Origin: Trichodesmium sp. MAG_R02
Lineage (GTDB): Bacteria > Cyanobacteriota > Cyanobacteriia > Cyanobacteriales > Microcoleaceae
DNA length: 64,000 nt
Reading direction: 5' to 3'
NCBI GenBank assembly: GCA_023356605.1
Contig: JAKQYE010000002.1
Location: 1-64,000, forward strand
This document shows, in pieces, positions 1-10,143 of the stretch (within the stretch, counting starts at the first letter, position 1; every line of letters begins with the position of its first letter). Made by a program: the position numbers and the translations under genes. The notes beneath the pieces are model-generated. The model worked only from the letters and a program-made list of their open reading frames with translations, made no database searches and had not been told where the DNA came from.

Positions 1-345
1 TAAAAACTGTTATGGAGGAGAGGATTTTTTAATTTCAGTATGAACAATGTAATCTTAATAGACAGTTTCCAGCTCAACAAGGAGAATTAAATCGTCAATT
101 ACAAACTGAGTTAGGAACTATTAACCGTTTATTTCTGGCTGAAGAAGGAAAGTTAAATCGGGAATTACAAACTGAGTTAACAAGATTGAATAGGGAGCAT
201 CAAATTCAGGATCGGAAATTCAATCGGAAAAATGCTTATCAATTAGAACTTTTTCGCGTTACCCTAGATGATAAAAAAATTAAGGAAATTGTAAAAGTGG
301 ATTTAGCATTATACATATTTCAAGCCCATGGTTTCAGATAGAAAT
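1..345 (+). pseudogene. decayed partial copy of the downstream coiled-coil gene
   Basis: Bases 1-255 match the coiled-coil part of the next gene (about 667-920) almost base for base, including the glutamine-rich repeat coding for LNRQ/LNRE units. The copy then jumps to sequence matching about 1075-1120, so roughly 150 bases are missing inside it. It fades out near 345, starts outside the window and contains stop codons, so it is not a working gene. It shows that the coiled-coil gene has been tandemly duplicated. Confidence 0.8.
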
Positions 346-475
346 ACTAGTAACTGATAAATGAAATGACACACCTTAGAAGCAATTAACTTTATCCGTT
401 ATGGTCTTGGAAAAACCTAAGGAATAATTGAAGTCTAATACCCAGTCCTTTCTTGATTAAATTAGAGTTTGATAA

Positions 476-2278
476 ATGGAAAAATTTTTACCTAATAAAA
501 AAAATTGGTTTCAACATTTAGCAGAAGGATTCAGCGATTTTTTTTGGGGAACTAGGTCTGCAAGAATGTCATCGGAAGCTCTGCGGATAAATAATGATAA
601 TTTAATTGAATATTATGAAAAAAGAGATAGTATTCAACAACAAATACAGATTGCTCAAATACAGTTAAAAACTGTTATGGAGGAGAGGAATTTTCAATTT
701 CAGTATGAGCAAGGTAATCTTAATAGACAGTTTCAAGCTCAACAAGGAGAATTAAATCGTCAATTACAAACTGAGTTAGGAACTATTAATCGTTTATTTC
801 AGGCTGAAGAAGGAAAGTTAAATCGGGAATTACAAACTGAGTTAGCAAGATTGAATAGGGAGCATCAAATTCAGGAGGGTAAATTAAATCGTGAAAATGC
901 TCATCAATTAGAACTTTTTCGGGCTCAATTACAAATATTTTTACAGGAAAAACAAAAAGATTTACAACTTCAGTTAAAAGAAATAGATGCTACATTAGCT
1001 AGAGAATTAAAAGCTATTGATTTGCAAAATAATCTCACAGTTATTCGTCAACAACGCCGATTAAATAATTGGCCTCTTACCCTGGATGATGAACAAATTA
1101 AGGAAATTGTAAAATCTGATAATTTACTCATTTTATTTGTTCCACCTATTCTTAAATATGACCGTGCTGGTGCTGGTGCAAATAGCCAACCTAATACTTT
1201 TCCTGATATTGAACAAGGATTAAATAGACGGTTAAGAGCTTTCCTAGAAAAGTATAAACAAACTGGTAGAAAAGTCGATTTTTTAACCGGTGCATGGATG
1301 ACAAAAGCTTTGTCTGGAGAGGGAGCTTTTAAAACTATTTTTAGTGGTTTGAAAAGTAAACCAATGTTAGTTATCAACACATTAGTTGAAAGAACTTACT
1401 ATCATCTAGAATATAGTTATTGGAGTCAAAATTTTCCAGAACCTTATATTGATTCTTTGCCTAAAGAAGATCCTTTGTCTTGGCTAGAATTATTATATTT
1501 TGCTGTTAAAGAAAGGTTATTAAAATGGGAAAAACAACGAAATCAGGAAAAAATAGAAACGGGAACAACAGAAGAGTTTGATGCAGATTGGGGTGAGGAA
1601 GTAGTTAAGAAGTTTTTGGCAGATTTACAGTTGATAAAACGAGAAAAGAGACTGTTAGAAAGAGGTCAAGATCCTAACAATTTACCTAATCGTAACTATA
1701 CAGTTCTTGATTCAGACAAAGAAACTTTTTCTCGTTTCATTGCTATTCAAGTTTCTCTCTTAATAGGTAGAACCGCCGATGCATATTTTCTCTTAGATGT
1801 TCCACCTCAAGAACGCAAACGCCCTTTGCTTCCTGAATTATTACCTAATCTTTTAGAGGAAATTCCTTCAGAAGAACGAGAAAAAATTATTGAGTATCTT
1901 GTTTATTTTTATCAATCTTTATATCAGCAATTAGGGGAAGAAGAATGGGCTTGGGTTCCAGAAATGCTGATAGATTTTGCTAGTAGTTTGATTTATCTAG
2001 ATAACAAGTTTTGGGCGAAAGAACAGATAGAAAAATCTGTAGAATCTTGGTTATTAATGCGTGGAATTAAATCTTTAGATCAGGTTAGTAATTTAGAGGT
2101 GATGAAATATGTTTTAGTCTCAGGAGATGACGAATATTTAGACAGACTAAACCAGTGTATATTATTACTTGGAAGAGAAAATTACGTGATTATAGCAGAA
2201 ACTTTACTAGATACTTGGCGAAAGCTGAAGATTAAGGGCTGTATTGGAGTAGATGGACATGGACAAACTTTATTTTGA
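476..2278 (+). CDS. coiled-coil protein of unknown function, first gene of an Hsp70/GrpE-like cluster
   Basis: 600 residues; I do not recognise the family. Residues about 40-190 form a long charged, glutamine-rich coiled coil built from repeats of about 11-15 residues such as GELNRQLQTEL, GKLNRELQTEL and GKLNRENAHQL. The C-terminal 400 residues look globular and mostly helical, with many aromatic and acidic residues (for example EEEWAWVPEMLIDFASSLIY). No signal peptide or membrane span is visible. The Hsp70-like gene follows after 17 bases on the same strand, so the two are probably co-transcribed. A broken copy lies just upstream. The coiled coil suggests a scaffold or client-binding role for the adjoining ATPase, which is inference only. 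Confidence 0.8.
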   Translation: MEKFLPNKKNWFQHLAEGFSDFFWGTRSARMSSEALRINNDNLIEYYEKRDSIQQQIQIAQIQLKTVMEERNFQFQYEQGNLNRQFQAQQGELNRQLQTELGTINRLFQAEEGKLNRELQTELARLNREHQIQEGKLNRENAHQLELFRAQLQIFLQEKQKDLQLQLKEIDATLARELKAIDLQNNLTVIRQQRRLNNWPLTLDDEQIKEIVKSDNLLILFVPPILKYDRAGAGANSQPNTFPDIEQGLNRRLRAFLEKYKQTGRKVDFLTGAWMTKALSGEGAFKTIFSGLKSKPMLVINTLVERTYYHLEYSYWSQNFPEPYIDSLPKEDPLSWLELLYFAVKERLLKWEKQRNQEKIETGTTEEFDADWGEEVVKKFLADLQLIKREKRLLERGQDPNNLPNRNYTVLDSDKETFSRFIAIQVSLLIGRTADAYFLLDVPPQERKRPLLPELLPNLLEEIPSEEREKIIEYLVYFYQSLYQQLGEEEWAWVPEMLIDFASSLIYLDNKFWAKEQIEKSVESWLLMRGIKSLDQVSNLEVMKYVLVSGDDEYLDRLNQCILLLGRENYVIIAETLLDTWRKLKIKGCIGVDGHGQTLF

Positions 2279-2295
2279 TAAATTAGGTAAATTAG

Positions 2296-4008
2296 ATGGA
2301 CAAATCATTTGAGGTCGTCGTAGCAATTGACTTCGGAACATCTCGTTCTGGCTTTGCTTATAAGTTTAAAGAGTCGGACGTTTCTGTCTTTCGAGACCTG
2401 TGGCCTGATAACCCCATGTCTTATCCTAAAACCGCAACCTATTTATTGCTTTCTTCTACAGGAGAAGTAGAAGCTTGGGGCTATACAGCAATGAAAAAAC
2501 TGGCTCAATTTCGTGCTCAGGGAACTGCTAAAGATTATTACTTTGCCCGTAACTTTAAAATGGAGTTACATTCTGGTAAAAAAGACGAAAGTGGACCTTA
2601 TGTCATTAATGAAAATAACGGAGAAAAAATTTATGTTATTGACTTGATAGCTAAATATATTCGTCTCATTAAAGACGAAGCTCTCAAGGAAATTAAAAAC
2701 AGTACCTCTGGAGAATTAAAGGATCAAGAAATTAGGTGGTGTTTAAGTATACCAGCAATTTGGAAAAATGAAGATAAAGATTTGATGCGTCGTGCGGCAC
2801 GAAAAGCTGGATTAATTACTTCCTCTGATGATGAAGCTGAACGTCTTTTCCTTGTATTAGAGCCAGAAGCAGCTGCTATCTTTTGCCAAGAAGAAGATAA
2901 AAATGCACTAACACCTGGTAATAAGATTATGATAATTGACTGCGGTGGCGGTACAGTCGATATCACTGTTCATAAGTTGGTCAAAGATGGTGGACTTGAT
3001 GAGGTAGCTCCTGGGACAGGTGGTCCTTTTGGCTCGATATATGTAGATAAAAGCTTTCAAGAATATTTGACCGAAAAACTCTCTGCTGAAATGGTGAAGC
3101 TTTTCCATGATCAGGAGCCTGTTCATTATTTGAAGATGATGGAGGACTGGGAACGAATAAAGTGCAACTTCGATCCAGAAACTAGTGGTGATGTTATTTA
3201 CTTTAACATTCCAACCAGACTTTACAATTTTATCTCCAAGCGTAAAGCAAAAATCCTCGAACAGCTAGCTGATGAACAAAACGGGGATGATGAAAATATT
3301 CATCTAAGTGACTCAACAATGGAAAATATTTTCGGTCCAACTTTAGATGGTTTAGTTTCAACAGTTAAAAATCAATTTAAAGAGTTGGGAGATGAAGAAG
3401 TTGACATCATCTTTCTTGTTGGCGGATTTTCTACTTCCCCTGTACTTTGCCAGCGAATTAAAAAAGAGTTTGGAAGCAGGGTCAAGAAAATTGTTATGCC
3501 TCCACGTCCGGGTGTTGCCATTTTAAAGGGGGCAGCATCTTTTGGTGTTGCTCCGGCCATCATTCGTGCCAGGAGGAGTCGATTAACCTATGGTGTTGAA
3601 GTCTGTGAGGAATTTAATCAATTTATCGATCTAGAGAGTAAAAAGTTTTGGGCTGAAGATTTAGGACGTTATCAATGCGATAATCTCTTTAAGACTTTTG
3701 TTACTATCGGAGATAGTGTACCTGTCAATAAAGAGATTGTAACGCAGTACACACCCACACAAGCAGAAATGACAAATATGTATTTTTCGTTTTATGCAAC
3801 CTCCAAAAAAGAGGTTCGTTACATAGATGAAAAAGGTGTTGAAAAAATAGGGGAAATGACAGTAGAAATGCCATCTACAGAAGGCGGTGTTAACAGGAAG
3901 GTAGACCTATTTTGTTACTTTGGAGATACAGAAATTAAAGTTAAAGCAGTTGACCGTACATCAGGTTCTAAGTGCAAAACTTCTCTTCGTTTTTTATCTA
4001 GTTATTAA
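2296..4008 (+). CDS. Hsp70/actin-fold ATPase (DnaK-like, divergent)
   Basis: 570 residues. The three nucleotide-binding signatures of the Hsp70/actin superfamily are present and ordered: phosphate 1 (VVVAIDFGTSRSGFAYKF, residues about 7-24), phosphate 2 (IIDCGGGTVDITVHKL, about 212-227) and the adenosine motif (IIFLVGGFSTSPVLCQRI, about 371-388). After the ATPase, about 140 residues do not look like the DnaK substrate-binding beta-sandwich plus helical lid, and there is no EEVD-like or glycine-rich tail. It is therefore a divergent stand-alone family, closer in style to HSPA12-type proteins than to a housekeeping DnaK. It sits between a coiled-coil protein and a GrpE-like protein, which suggests a dedicated chaperone-like ATPase cycle. 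The client is unknown. Confidence 0.85.
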   Translation: MDKSFEVVVAIDFGTSRSGFAYKFKESDVSVFRDLWPDNPMSYPKTATYLLLSSTGEVEAWGYTAMKKLAQFRAQGTAKDYYFARNFKMELHSGKKDESGPYVINENNGEKIYVIDLIAKYIRLIKDEALKEIKNSTSGELKDQEIRWCLSIPAIWKNEDKDLMRRAARKAGLITSSDDEAERLFLVLEPEAAAIFCQEEDKNALTPGNKIMIIDCGGGTVDITVHKLVKDGGLDEVAPGTGGPFGSIYVDKSFQEYLTEKLSAEMVKLFHDQEPVHYLKMMEDWERIKCNFDPETSGDVIYFNIPTRLYNFISKRKAKILEQLADEQNGDDENIHLSDSTMENIFGPTLDGLVSTVKNQFKELGDEEVDIIFLVGGFSTSPVLCQRIKKEFGSRVKKIVMPPRPGVAILKGAASFGVAPAIIRARRSRLTYGVEVCEEFNQFIDLESKKFWAEDLGRYQCDNLFKTFVTIGDSVPVNKEIVTQYTPTQAEMTNMYFSFYATSKKEVRYIDEKGVEKIGEMTVEMPSTEGGVNRKVDLFCYFGDTEIKVKAVDRTSGSKCKTSLRFLSSY

Positions 4009-4040
4009 TTTACATATGAATTTGTAGGAGGTTAGTTAAT

Positions 4041-5285
4041 ATGAATTATTTGCCACGAGGAAGTCAAAACCAAAATCCACAATTTGTAAACAATAAGGAT
4101 ACAATTATAAGTCAAGAACAGCAAAGTGATAATCCCGAAAATTGGGAAAATTGCTTGAGAGGATGTAAAAATAAGAATGATTTTTTTGATTGGTTATTAA
4201 ATAATTTTGATATTCAGTATTCCAATCATAATCATGAACAAGAAAAACAGCAAATTAACTCTCTTCAAAATGCACTTAAAAATCCTAAAAAACTTCTAGA
4301 AAAATTTTATAATATCTACCTAATGATTGTAGAGAAAAAAAAAAGATACAACCAAAAACACAAGCAAGAGCTGAAGGAAACAGTATACTTGCTAAACCAA
4401 AAAATTCAAAGCCAAGAAATACTAATAAATGAGCTTAAGAGGCAAAATGAAAAACTCCGTGAATCGAAAAGTTCTCTTTTAAGTAAGTTAAGCGATCGCG
4501 ATCGCGACACAAGTAACACAATTACTTCTGATGAATCACGCCCCCAAAGAGATGTTTTAACTGAGAATTTTATCCAACTTAAGACCCAAGAAATTACAAG
4601 TGTTGGCCATGAAATATTCAATCATTTATCTCAAATAAATTCAGATTTAAAAGTTAATCGTAAGCGAGAGATTGCCAAAATTAAATATGTATTTTCTCAA
4701 CAGATATTTGACAAAGGAAGTCAATGTTTTACTGGCGATAATTCAATAGGAGAAGATAAATTTCCTCAAGTTGTCGAGGACTTTACAACTTCAATATTAA
4801 CTGATTTACAAATTACAGAAGCAGCTAAATTTCCAGAACCTATTCCCACAAATTTAAAGAACTTGGTAAAAAAAGGATTAAAATTAGTAAAAGAGATTGT
4901 TAATGACGACCCTCCTGGTCATTTCTTAATTGCTAGCCAAGGAGAGACCTTTAATCCTGAAAACCATGAACCTGTCCCCGGTTGTGAACCCAGTGGCCAG
5001 ATTGTTTATACTACCTATCCAGGATACTGGGTAAACAACCGTATTATTGGTGAATCACTTAAAGCTTCTGTATTTACCGAGCCTGATAAACAACCTGAAG
5101 ACCAAGAAGAACAACCTTCTGAAAATAATCAAAATCATCAACAGCCAAATTCTATAGAAAATGAACAGCAGTCTCCCTGTAATCAGCAATTAAAACCCAC
5201 TTCCAATCATCAGAACCCAGTTCCACAACCTTCTGAAAATAATCAAACTCACCAACCGCCAAATTCTACAGAAAATAAACAGTAG
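4041..5285 (+). CDS. coiled-coil protein with a GrpE-like C-terminal domain
   Basis: 414 residues. Residues about 70-160 form a lysine/glutamate-rich coiled coil. Residues about 300-350 resemble the GrpE beta domain: FNPENHEPVPG followed by GYWVNNRIIGESLKASVF parallels the GrpE pattern of DPxxHxAv followed by GYxLngRviRpAxVxV. The last 65 residues are low-complexity Gln/Asn/Pro sequence with a repeated PSENNQ-H-QPPNS unit. The ATG is preceded by a good ribosome site (TAGGAGG, 4025-4031). GrpE is the nucleotide-exchange factor of DnaK, so its place directly after an Hsp70-like gene supports a cognate exchange-factor role. The long N-terminal extension and Q/N tail are not usual for GrpE. The GrpE match rests on motif reading only. 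Confidence 0.65.
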   Translation: MNYLPRGSQNQNPQFVNNKDTIISQEQQSDNPENWENCLRGCKNKNDFFDWLLNNFDIQYSNHNHEQEKQQINSLQNALKNPKKLLEKFYNIYLMIVEKKKRYNQKHKQELKETVYLLNQKIQSQEILINELKRQNEKLRESKSSLLSKLSDRDRDTSNTITSDESRPQRDVLTENFIQLKTQEITSVGHEIFNHLSQINSDLKVNRKREIAKIKYVFSQQIFDKGSQCFTGDNSIGEDKFPQVVEDFTTSILTDLQITEAAKFPEPIPTNLKNLVKKGLKLVKEIVNDDPPGHFLIASQGETFNPENHEPVPGCEPSGQIVYTTYPGYWVNNRIIGESLKASVFTEPDKQPEDQEEQPSENNQNHQQPNSIENEQQSPCNQQLKPTSNHQNPVPQPSENNQTHQPPNSTENKQ

Positions 5286-6006
5286 TCCCTTATTACACAC
5301 TGAAACTAAGAGCATCCCAGACAGACCCTACCTTTTAGAGCTATACTTGACGAATATTATTTCTTAACAAAAGACTTGACACAGTATACGATTTATGTTA
5401 ACAAACTTTTTAAATAGGGTTTGCTGAAAAAGTCTTTTTCAGGAGTAGGGGACCCACCCCTGACATCTCCCAGGAGGAGAAGTAGGGACGTTGCATGCAA
5501 CGTCCCTACAGAGGAACGGGGAATTGCTAGAAGAGGTAGTTGGATATATTTGTTCCTTCATTTTTCTACCATGGGAGTGCCCGAAATCCTAACTTCGTCA
5601 GCTTAAACCAGCAAAAAGCTAGCACTTTTTACCTCCCAAATCAGGCTAAAGCTTTTATTGAATTGACACTACTCCCTTAACCCCTTCTCCTCTCCTGGAA
5701 GGGGTTAGTAGCTTAAAAGGGTATGTTTTTTATAATTATGCCCAAGGGTTGTGGGGAATGGGGAGTAGAGAGAATAACAACATATATTTTTTTTGCACAA
5801 TTTTCTGTATTAAATATCACATTTTTATAAGAATAGTCACTAACCCCCTGTGTTTAAAACATACCCCTGTGAGGGAGTTGTGGGGGGTCTTCTTTTTCCC
5901 AAAAAGCTTTTCAGAAGTTCCCTATCTCTTATATATAGATAGCTTTTAGAGTAGGGCAACTCCAGTGAGGAAGTTCAATAGTTACTTATTGTTCCAATTT
6001 AGCTAT
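5286..6006. other. intergenic, repeat-rich, no gene seen
   Basis: Between two convergent genes. It holds a perfect 28-bp palindrome (separate entry), short cyanobacterial repeat debris (ACCCCTGACATCTCCCAGGAG near 5455) and two related AAACATACCCCT/GGGTATGTTTT segments near 5718 and 5857. Short ORFs here overlap these repeats and have no family resemblance. Confidence 0.6.
5482..5509. repeat. 28-bp perfect palindrome
   Basis: Each arm is GTAGGGACGTTGCA, giving a perfect inverted repeat with no loop. Fragments of the same repeat (ACAACGTCCCTAC) occur at about 19803 and 38820, so it is a dispersed genomic repeat rather than a local operator. Confidence 0.85.
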
Positions 6007-6972
6007 CTACTTCACTGTAGCCAGAGTAGGTTCTAGTTCTTGAAACAATGGAGTACTTAAATAACGCTCCCCAAAACTAGGCTGAATCATCACTATTAAC
6101 TTCCCATCATTCTCTGGACGCTTGCCCACTTCGATCGCAGCACAAAGAGCAGCTCCCGTAGAAATACCAGATAAAATACCTTCTTCCTTCGCTATACGAC
6201 GACCATAAATAATTGCATCATTATCAGGAACCTGAATTATCTCATCAATAATCTTCGTATCCAAAACATCCGGCACAAAACCAGCTCCTATTCCCTGAAT
6301 TTTATGTGGTCCTGGTTTTCCCCCAGATAGAACTGGACTATTAGAAGGTTCAACAGCGATCGCTTTAAATTCAGGCTTTCTTGCTTTAATAGTCTCTGCC
6401 ACCCCTGTAACTGTCCCACCGGTACCAACGCCAGCAACCAAAATATCCACCTTTCCATCAGTATCTTCCCATATTTCCAGGGCCGTAGTTTTGCTATGAA
6501 TTTCTGGATTAGCTGGATTCTGAAATTGCTGTAACATATAATAATATTCATTACTAGCTGAATCAACAATCTCTTGTGCTCTAGTAATCGCACCTCTCAT
6601 ACCCTCACTACCAGGAGTTAACACTAACTCTGCCCCATAAGCCCGTAACATAGCACGGCGCTCCATACTCATTGTTTCTGGCATAGTCAAAATTAGCTTG
6701 TAACCCCTAGCCGCAGCCACCATGGCCAAAGCAATACCTGTATTTCCAGAAGTTGGTTCAACTAATGTCGTTTTCCCTGGTGCAATCGAACCTTCACGCT
6801 CCGCTACATTAATCATATTTACACCAATACGATCCTTCACTGAGGCAGCAGGATTCATTCCTTCTAGCTTTACTACTATTTTAGCCAAACAACCTTCTGT
6901 TTTAGGGATATGATTTAACTGTACTAGAGGAGTACTACCTACTAATTCTGTAATATTATGAGCAATACGCAT
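6007..6972 (-). CDS. cysK: cysteine synthase A (O-acetylserine sulfhydrylase)
   Basis: 321 residues, the normal length for CysK. The PLP-binding lysine lies in [11 protein letters not shown] (Lys46), the substrate loop is [11 protein letters not shown], and the cofactor-phosphate loop is [13 protein letters not shown]. The C-terminal part contains [11 protein letters not shown]. The enzyme makes L-cysteine from O-acetylserine and sulfide in the cytoplasm. It is monocistronic in this window, with no visible neighbour in sulfur metabolism. A CysM-type enzyme is possible but the motifs fit CysK better. Confidence 0.95.
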   Translation of the reverse strand: MRIAHNITELVGSTPLVQLNHIPKTEGCLAKIVVKLEGMNPAASVKDRIGVNMINVAEREGSIAPGKTTLVEPTSGNTGIALAMVAAARGYKLILTMPETMSMERRAMLRAYGAELVLTPGSEGMRGAITRAQEIVDSASNEYYYMLQQFQNPANPEIHSKTTALEIWEDTDGKVDILVAGVGTGGTVTGVAETIKARKPEFKAIAVEPSNSPVLSGGKPGPHKIQGIGAGFVPDVLDTKIIDEIIQVPDNDAIIYGRRIAKEEGILSGISTGAALCAAIEVGKRPENDGKLIVMIQPSFGERYLSTPLFQELEPTLATVK

Positions 6973-7440
6973 GATATATCTAAATCTAATGTTAAACTTA
7001 TAACTACATCAATAAATGATAAATAATGGGTATTTAATCGTAAGAATTCAGACTTCACCCATAAACCTCATTTCCTCGATAGTACAAATCAGTATTGAGA
7101 TTGTTAGTTCTAATTTTTCTCTGGATACCCAATACTTAGTTATAATTGCTTTAGTTTATATGTATATAATGTAGTTGTAGTGTAGTAATTTTGACCAATT
7201 GATACACTTTAGATTTTTCTTTATCCTTCCAATAGTATATCCCTAAGTATGATTATTTAGTATTGCTCCAGGGTACTATGCCTGCTCAGGTTAGGACCGA
7301 ACAGTCTACCTCTATATAACTTGGCCATAGAAATCAGGTTACCAAGATAAGCCTTAGGGTCGAAAAACATACCCCTAAGCAAAAATCAGGTTTTCTGGTT
7401 TGGCATAGAAAAATCATCTTCAATTAATATTCAATTAATT
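6973..7440. other. intergenic, nothing recognised
   Basis: AT-rich DNA between the cysK start and a MITE. It presumably holds the cysK promoter, but I cannot pick a convincing -35/-10 pair. No ORF, tRNA or strong hairpin is visible. Confidence 0.4.
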
Positions 7441-7543
7441 CAGGACTTACGCAAAGAAACCCAGTTAAGACAGTAAATCATTGTTTTCAACACATAAACA
7501 TCTACGAGAAACCGGGTTTCTCAGTTTGCCTGCGTAAGTCCTG
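7441..7543. mobile_element. MITE with CAGGACTTACGCA terminal inverted repeats
   Basis: It begins CAGGACTTACGCA and ends TGCGTAAGTCCTG, a perfect 13-bp terminal inverted repeat over 103 bp. A 103-bp relative lies at 37318-37420 and a 90-bp one at 60333-60422, with half copies near 47709 and 38960. There is no coding capacity, so it must move with an outside transposase. Confidence 0.85.
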
Positions 7544-7550
7544 TAATTTA

Positions 7551-7571
7551 TAGGGTGGATAATACCACCCT
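7551..7571 (-). terminator. stem-loop 3' of the porin gene
   Basis: AGGGTGG-ATAATA-CCACCCT is a 7-bp perfect stem 20 bases after the porin stop codon. A T-run follows it on the + strand (TTTTTTT at 7575), which appears as A-run before the stem on the - strand. It may therefore act as a terminator in the + direction too. Confidence 0.5.
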
Positions 7572-7591
7572 AACTTTTTTTCAGCTAACCA

Positions 7592-9508
7592 CTAGAACTG
7601 AAAAGTAGTTCTGATAGTACCAATAATTAACTCATCATTATCATCATCTTGGTTAGCATTTGTAATTACAGTCACACCAGGAGTAATTGAAATGTAATCT
7701 GTAACTTGATATTTGTAGAATGCCTCAATGTGCCATGACATATCTTGTCGTAATCCTGAATCTAACCCATTAGGAAGTTCTAAATCATTCAAGTAAGGTT
7801 CCCGACCTACAACGATACCACCCAAACTACCTTCCTTCAATAAATCAGGGAAAGCAATAGTAGCTCCATAAGTCCAGATTTCAAAATCACCTTTGCCAAT
7901 TAGTTTCCCATCAAGATATGTACCAAAACCATTAATAGTTACCCAGTCAGCCGCTCGCCAAGACATTTCTACACCATAAGCATTAGTCGAAACTGGCTTA
8001 GTAATATTAACTGAACCTGGTCGGCGGTCATTGAGTCCAGCATTTAGACCATAAACACTGTTAGCAATACCAGTTCCTACAAATCCACTGTTTAAACTAC
8101 CATTATCACCTAGACCCGTAGCTGCACCATCATCAAATCCGAAGTTTCCTGGGCCAAAATAACCTTTGTTGTAAGTAAGTCCAATCTGGAAATTTCTGAT
8201 GGGAGTAAAAGTTAGTTGAGCCAGTGCAGCATAGTCTCCGTTAAATAGACCTTTCCCTTGACGAGGATCTTCACCTTCTGCTGCTAAGTAGCCAAAAGAC
8301 ACAGAAAATGGACTAAAGGTACAAGCATATTGGTCTTTACAACCAAAATCATACTCAACTCCAAGTCCTTTACCACCCCCTAACCGATAGATTGGGTTCC
8401 TTTGGCCAAAAGCACTGAGAGAACCACTTCCTCCATCAAAATCTTCCATATAAGGATTAAGTGTAGGAACAAAGTCGTACCAACTCACCTTATTAGCAGC
8501 AATAGTTACTCTGATATTATCTCTGACAGGGAACTTGTAGAAAAGTTTATCTAGCTGAAGCGTATCATCTGTGCGATCAAGAATATTAAAGGTTTGCTGT
8601 CCTTCAGACTCAGCTATTTTTTGGTTAAATGCTTGAGCATTACCTGCTTGTAACCTGGTAAATAATAAGTCTTCACCAGAAAAGCTAGTATTTAAATTCA
8701 GACGTGCCCTATATTGGAATACTGTTTGATCCTCATCCTGAATACTATCACCGAACGCTCCATATTTCCCTTGGTCTTCAAAGTTATCAACAAGGGCAAA
8801 AATTACCTCACCCCTAAGTTTGGTAGTTGTAGAAAATTGATTAGCCTCCAATTCAGCAGCACGAGCTTCTAGAGCATCAACACGACCCCGGAGAATCGCT
8901 AATTCTGCAGAAAATTCTTCCTGTAACCTTTGCAGAATAGCCAGGTCTTCTCTAGTTACTGTATCTTCTATAGCTGCCTGTAAAAGTTCCATAATTCTAT
9001 CTAGGCAAGCATTAACACCAGCGGCAAATTCAAAACGAGTCAAGGCACGGTTGCCTCTGTAAGTACCATCTGGATATCCAACGATACATCCATAACGCTC
9101 AACTAAGGACTGTAGTGCTTGAAATGCCCAATCTGTAGGCTGAACATCAGAAAGTTGAGATACGGAAGTGACTTGTCCTTTTCGCCTCCGACTGTTCGTA
9201 ATATTACGAAGACCTGGTTGGCGAAGATTACGACCTTCTCTACCGTAGCGGTTGATTTGTCGTATGGTAGTTGCGGGTGTATTCCCAATAGAATTAGTTG
9301 AATTGTTTCCAGTAACCTGAGTTAAGATTTCAGGTTCCTGTACCTCTACATTATTATTTTTTGATATATTTTCAGTTGTTCCAGCTTGGGACAGAATGAC
9401 TGTATTAGTTGTTTGACTTTCAGTGGCCACAGCAGCCGAGGATGCAACAAGGGTTGCTCCTAAAACTGCTGGACTAAGTAGTAGACAATACCAGAATGTT
9501 TTTGACAT
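7592..9508 (-). CDS. SLH-domain OprB-type outer-membrane porin
   Basis: 638 residues. The signal peptide covers about residues 1-28 (cleavage near AAVA-TES). An SLH domain at about 115-180 starts VQPTDWAFQALQSLVERYG and contains GYPDGTYRGNRALTRFEF. A short coiled coil (about 190-225) follows, then the OprB beta-barrel ending in TTFQF with a terminal aromatic residue, as expected for an outer-membrane barrel. The SLH domain ties the porin to the peptidoglycan or its secondary polymer. Members of this cyanobacterial family carry solutes and inorganic ions, and some are linked to iron uptake; the substrate here cannot be read from sequence. It is monocistronic, with a long AT-rich upstream region. 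Confidence 0.93.
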   Translation of the reverse strand: MSKTFWYCLLLSPAVLGATLVASSAAVATESQTTNTVILSQAGTTENISKNNNVEVQEPEILTQVTGNNSTNSIGNTPATTIRQINRYGREGRNLRQPGLRNITNSRRRKGQVTSVSQLSDVQPTDWAFQALQSLVERYGCIVGYPDGTYRGNRALTRFEFAAGVNACLDRIMELLQAAIEDTVTREDLAILQRLQEEFSAELAILRGRVDALEARAAELEANQFSTTTKLRGEVIFALVDNFEDQGKYGAFGDSIQDEDQTVFQYRARLNLNTSFSGEDLLFTRLQAGNAQAFNQKIAESEGQQTFNILDRTDDTLQLDKLFYKFPVRDNIRVTIAANKVSWYDFVPTLNPYMEDFDGGSGSLSAFGQRNPIYRLGGGKGLGVEYDFGCKDQYACTFSPFSVSFGYLAAEGEDPRQGKGLFNGDYAALAQLTFTPIRNFQIGLTYNKGYFGPGNFGFDDGAATGLGDNGSLNSGFVGTGIANSVYGLNAGLNDRRPGSVNITKPVSTNAYGVEMSWRAADWVTINGFGTYLDGKLIGKGDFEIWTYGATIAFPDLLKEGSLGGIVVGREPYLNDLELPNGLDSGLRQDMSWHIEAFYKYQVTDYISITPGVTVITNANQDDDNDELIIGTIRTTFQF

Positions 9509-9984
9509 TTTACTCTCATCCTCACACCGATTACAGAGAGACTATTTGGCTCTTTATATTTAGTTAGTTTTAATAAGGTGGGATTGTTAATTATTGCCCT
9601 ATAAACCCGCATTTCCTTGGTTACTAGTTAAGGATTGATAAGGGATTCAATTGCAGGTAGTCCAAAATTTCCTCATGGTCCAGATTAATTTATCCAGAAC
9701 ATAGTCTTTTCCAGCAATATTAAAATAATTCCAGCCCTAGAACAAATTTTTATACTTGTTCGACTTTTTTATAGCACAAACAGACTCTTTTATGACCTTT
9801 ACTGCAAAATTTAGATTTTTCACCTTAGTATTTTAAGTATATCCAAGCTGAGAATTACAAAAGGAACAGCTTGTCTATAATAAGTTAGGTAGATGATTGA
9901 CAGACTATCACAATTTTTTTGTATCAACAACCTTATATTCAAAATCTCTAGGGCCATAACCCCATCCACTATTTACCGAAATTA
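9509..9984. other. intergenic upstream of the porin gene, nothing recognised
   Basis: AT-rich leader and promoter region of the - strand porin gene. No ORF or strong hairpin is seen. Confidence 0.4.
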
Positions 9985-10143
9985 AAAAGTTTATCAAGAA
10001 CTAATTTTTTCTGAGAAAATTAGTTACAATTCTTTATAACAGTGAAAATTGATGCCTATAGCTATAAGACCTTCAGGGAGAGCATTCGGGGCGATAGATC
10101 AATAAAACTTATCAATTGAATGTTAAGAAGTGTGGAATGTGGG
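9985..10143. mobile_element. left-truncated MITE (CCCACATTCCGCACTTC family)
   Basis: It matches the right two-thirds of the 250-bp elements at 13914 and 14906, including GGGGCGATAGATCAATAAAA and the end AAGTGTGGAATGTGGG. The left inverted repeat is missing. Confidence 0.75.

Noticed and set aside
5421-5949. Two short ORFs between the GrpE-like gene and cysK
   Set aside because: They cover a palindrome and repeat debris, and neither has a family match or ribosome site.
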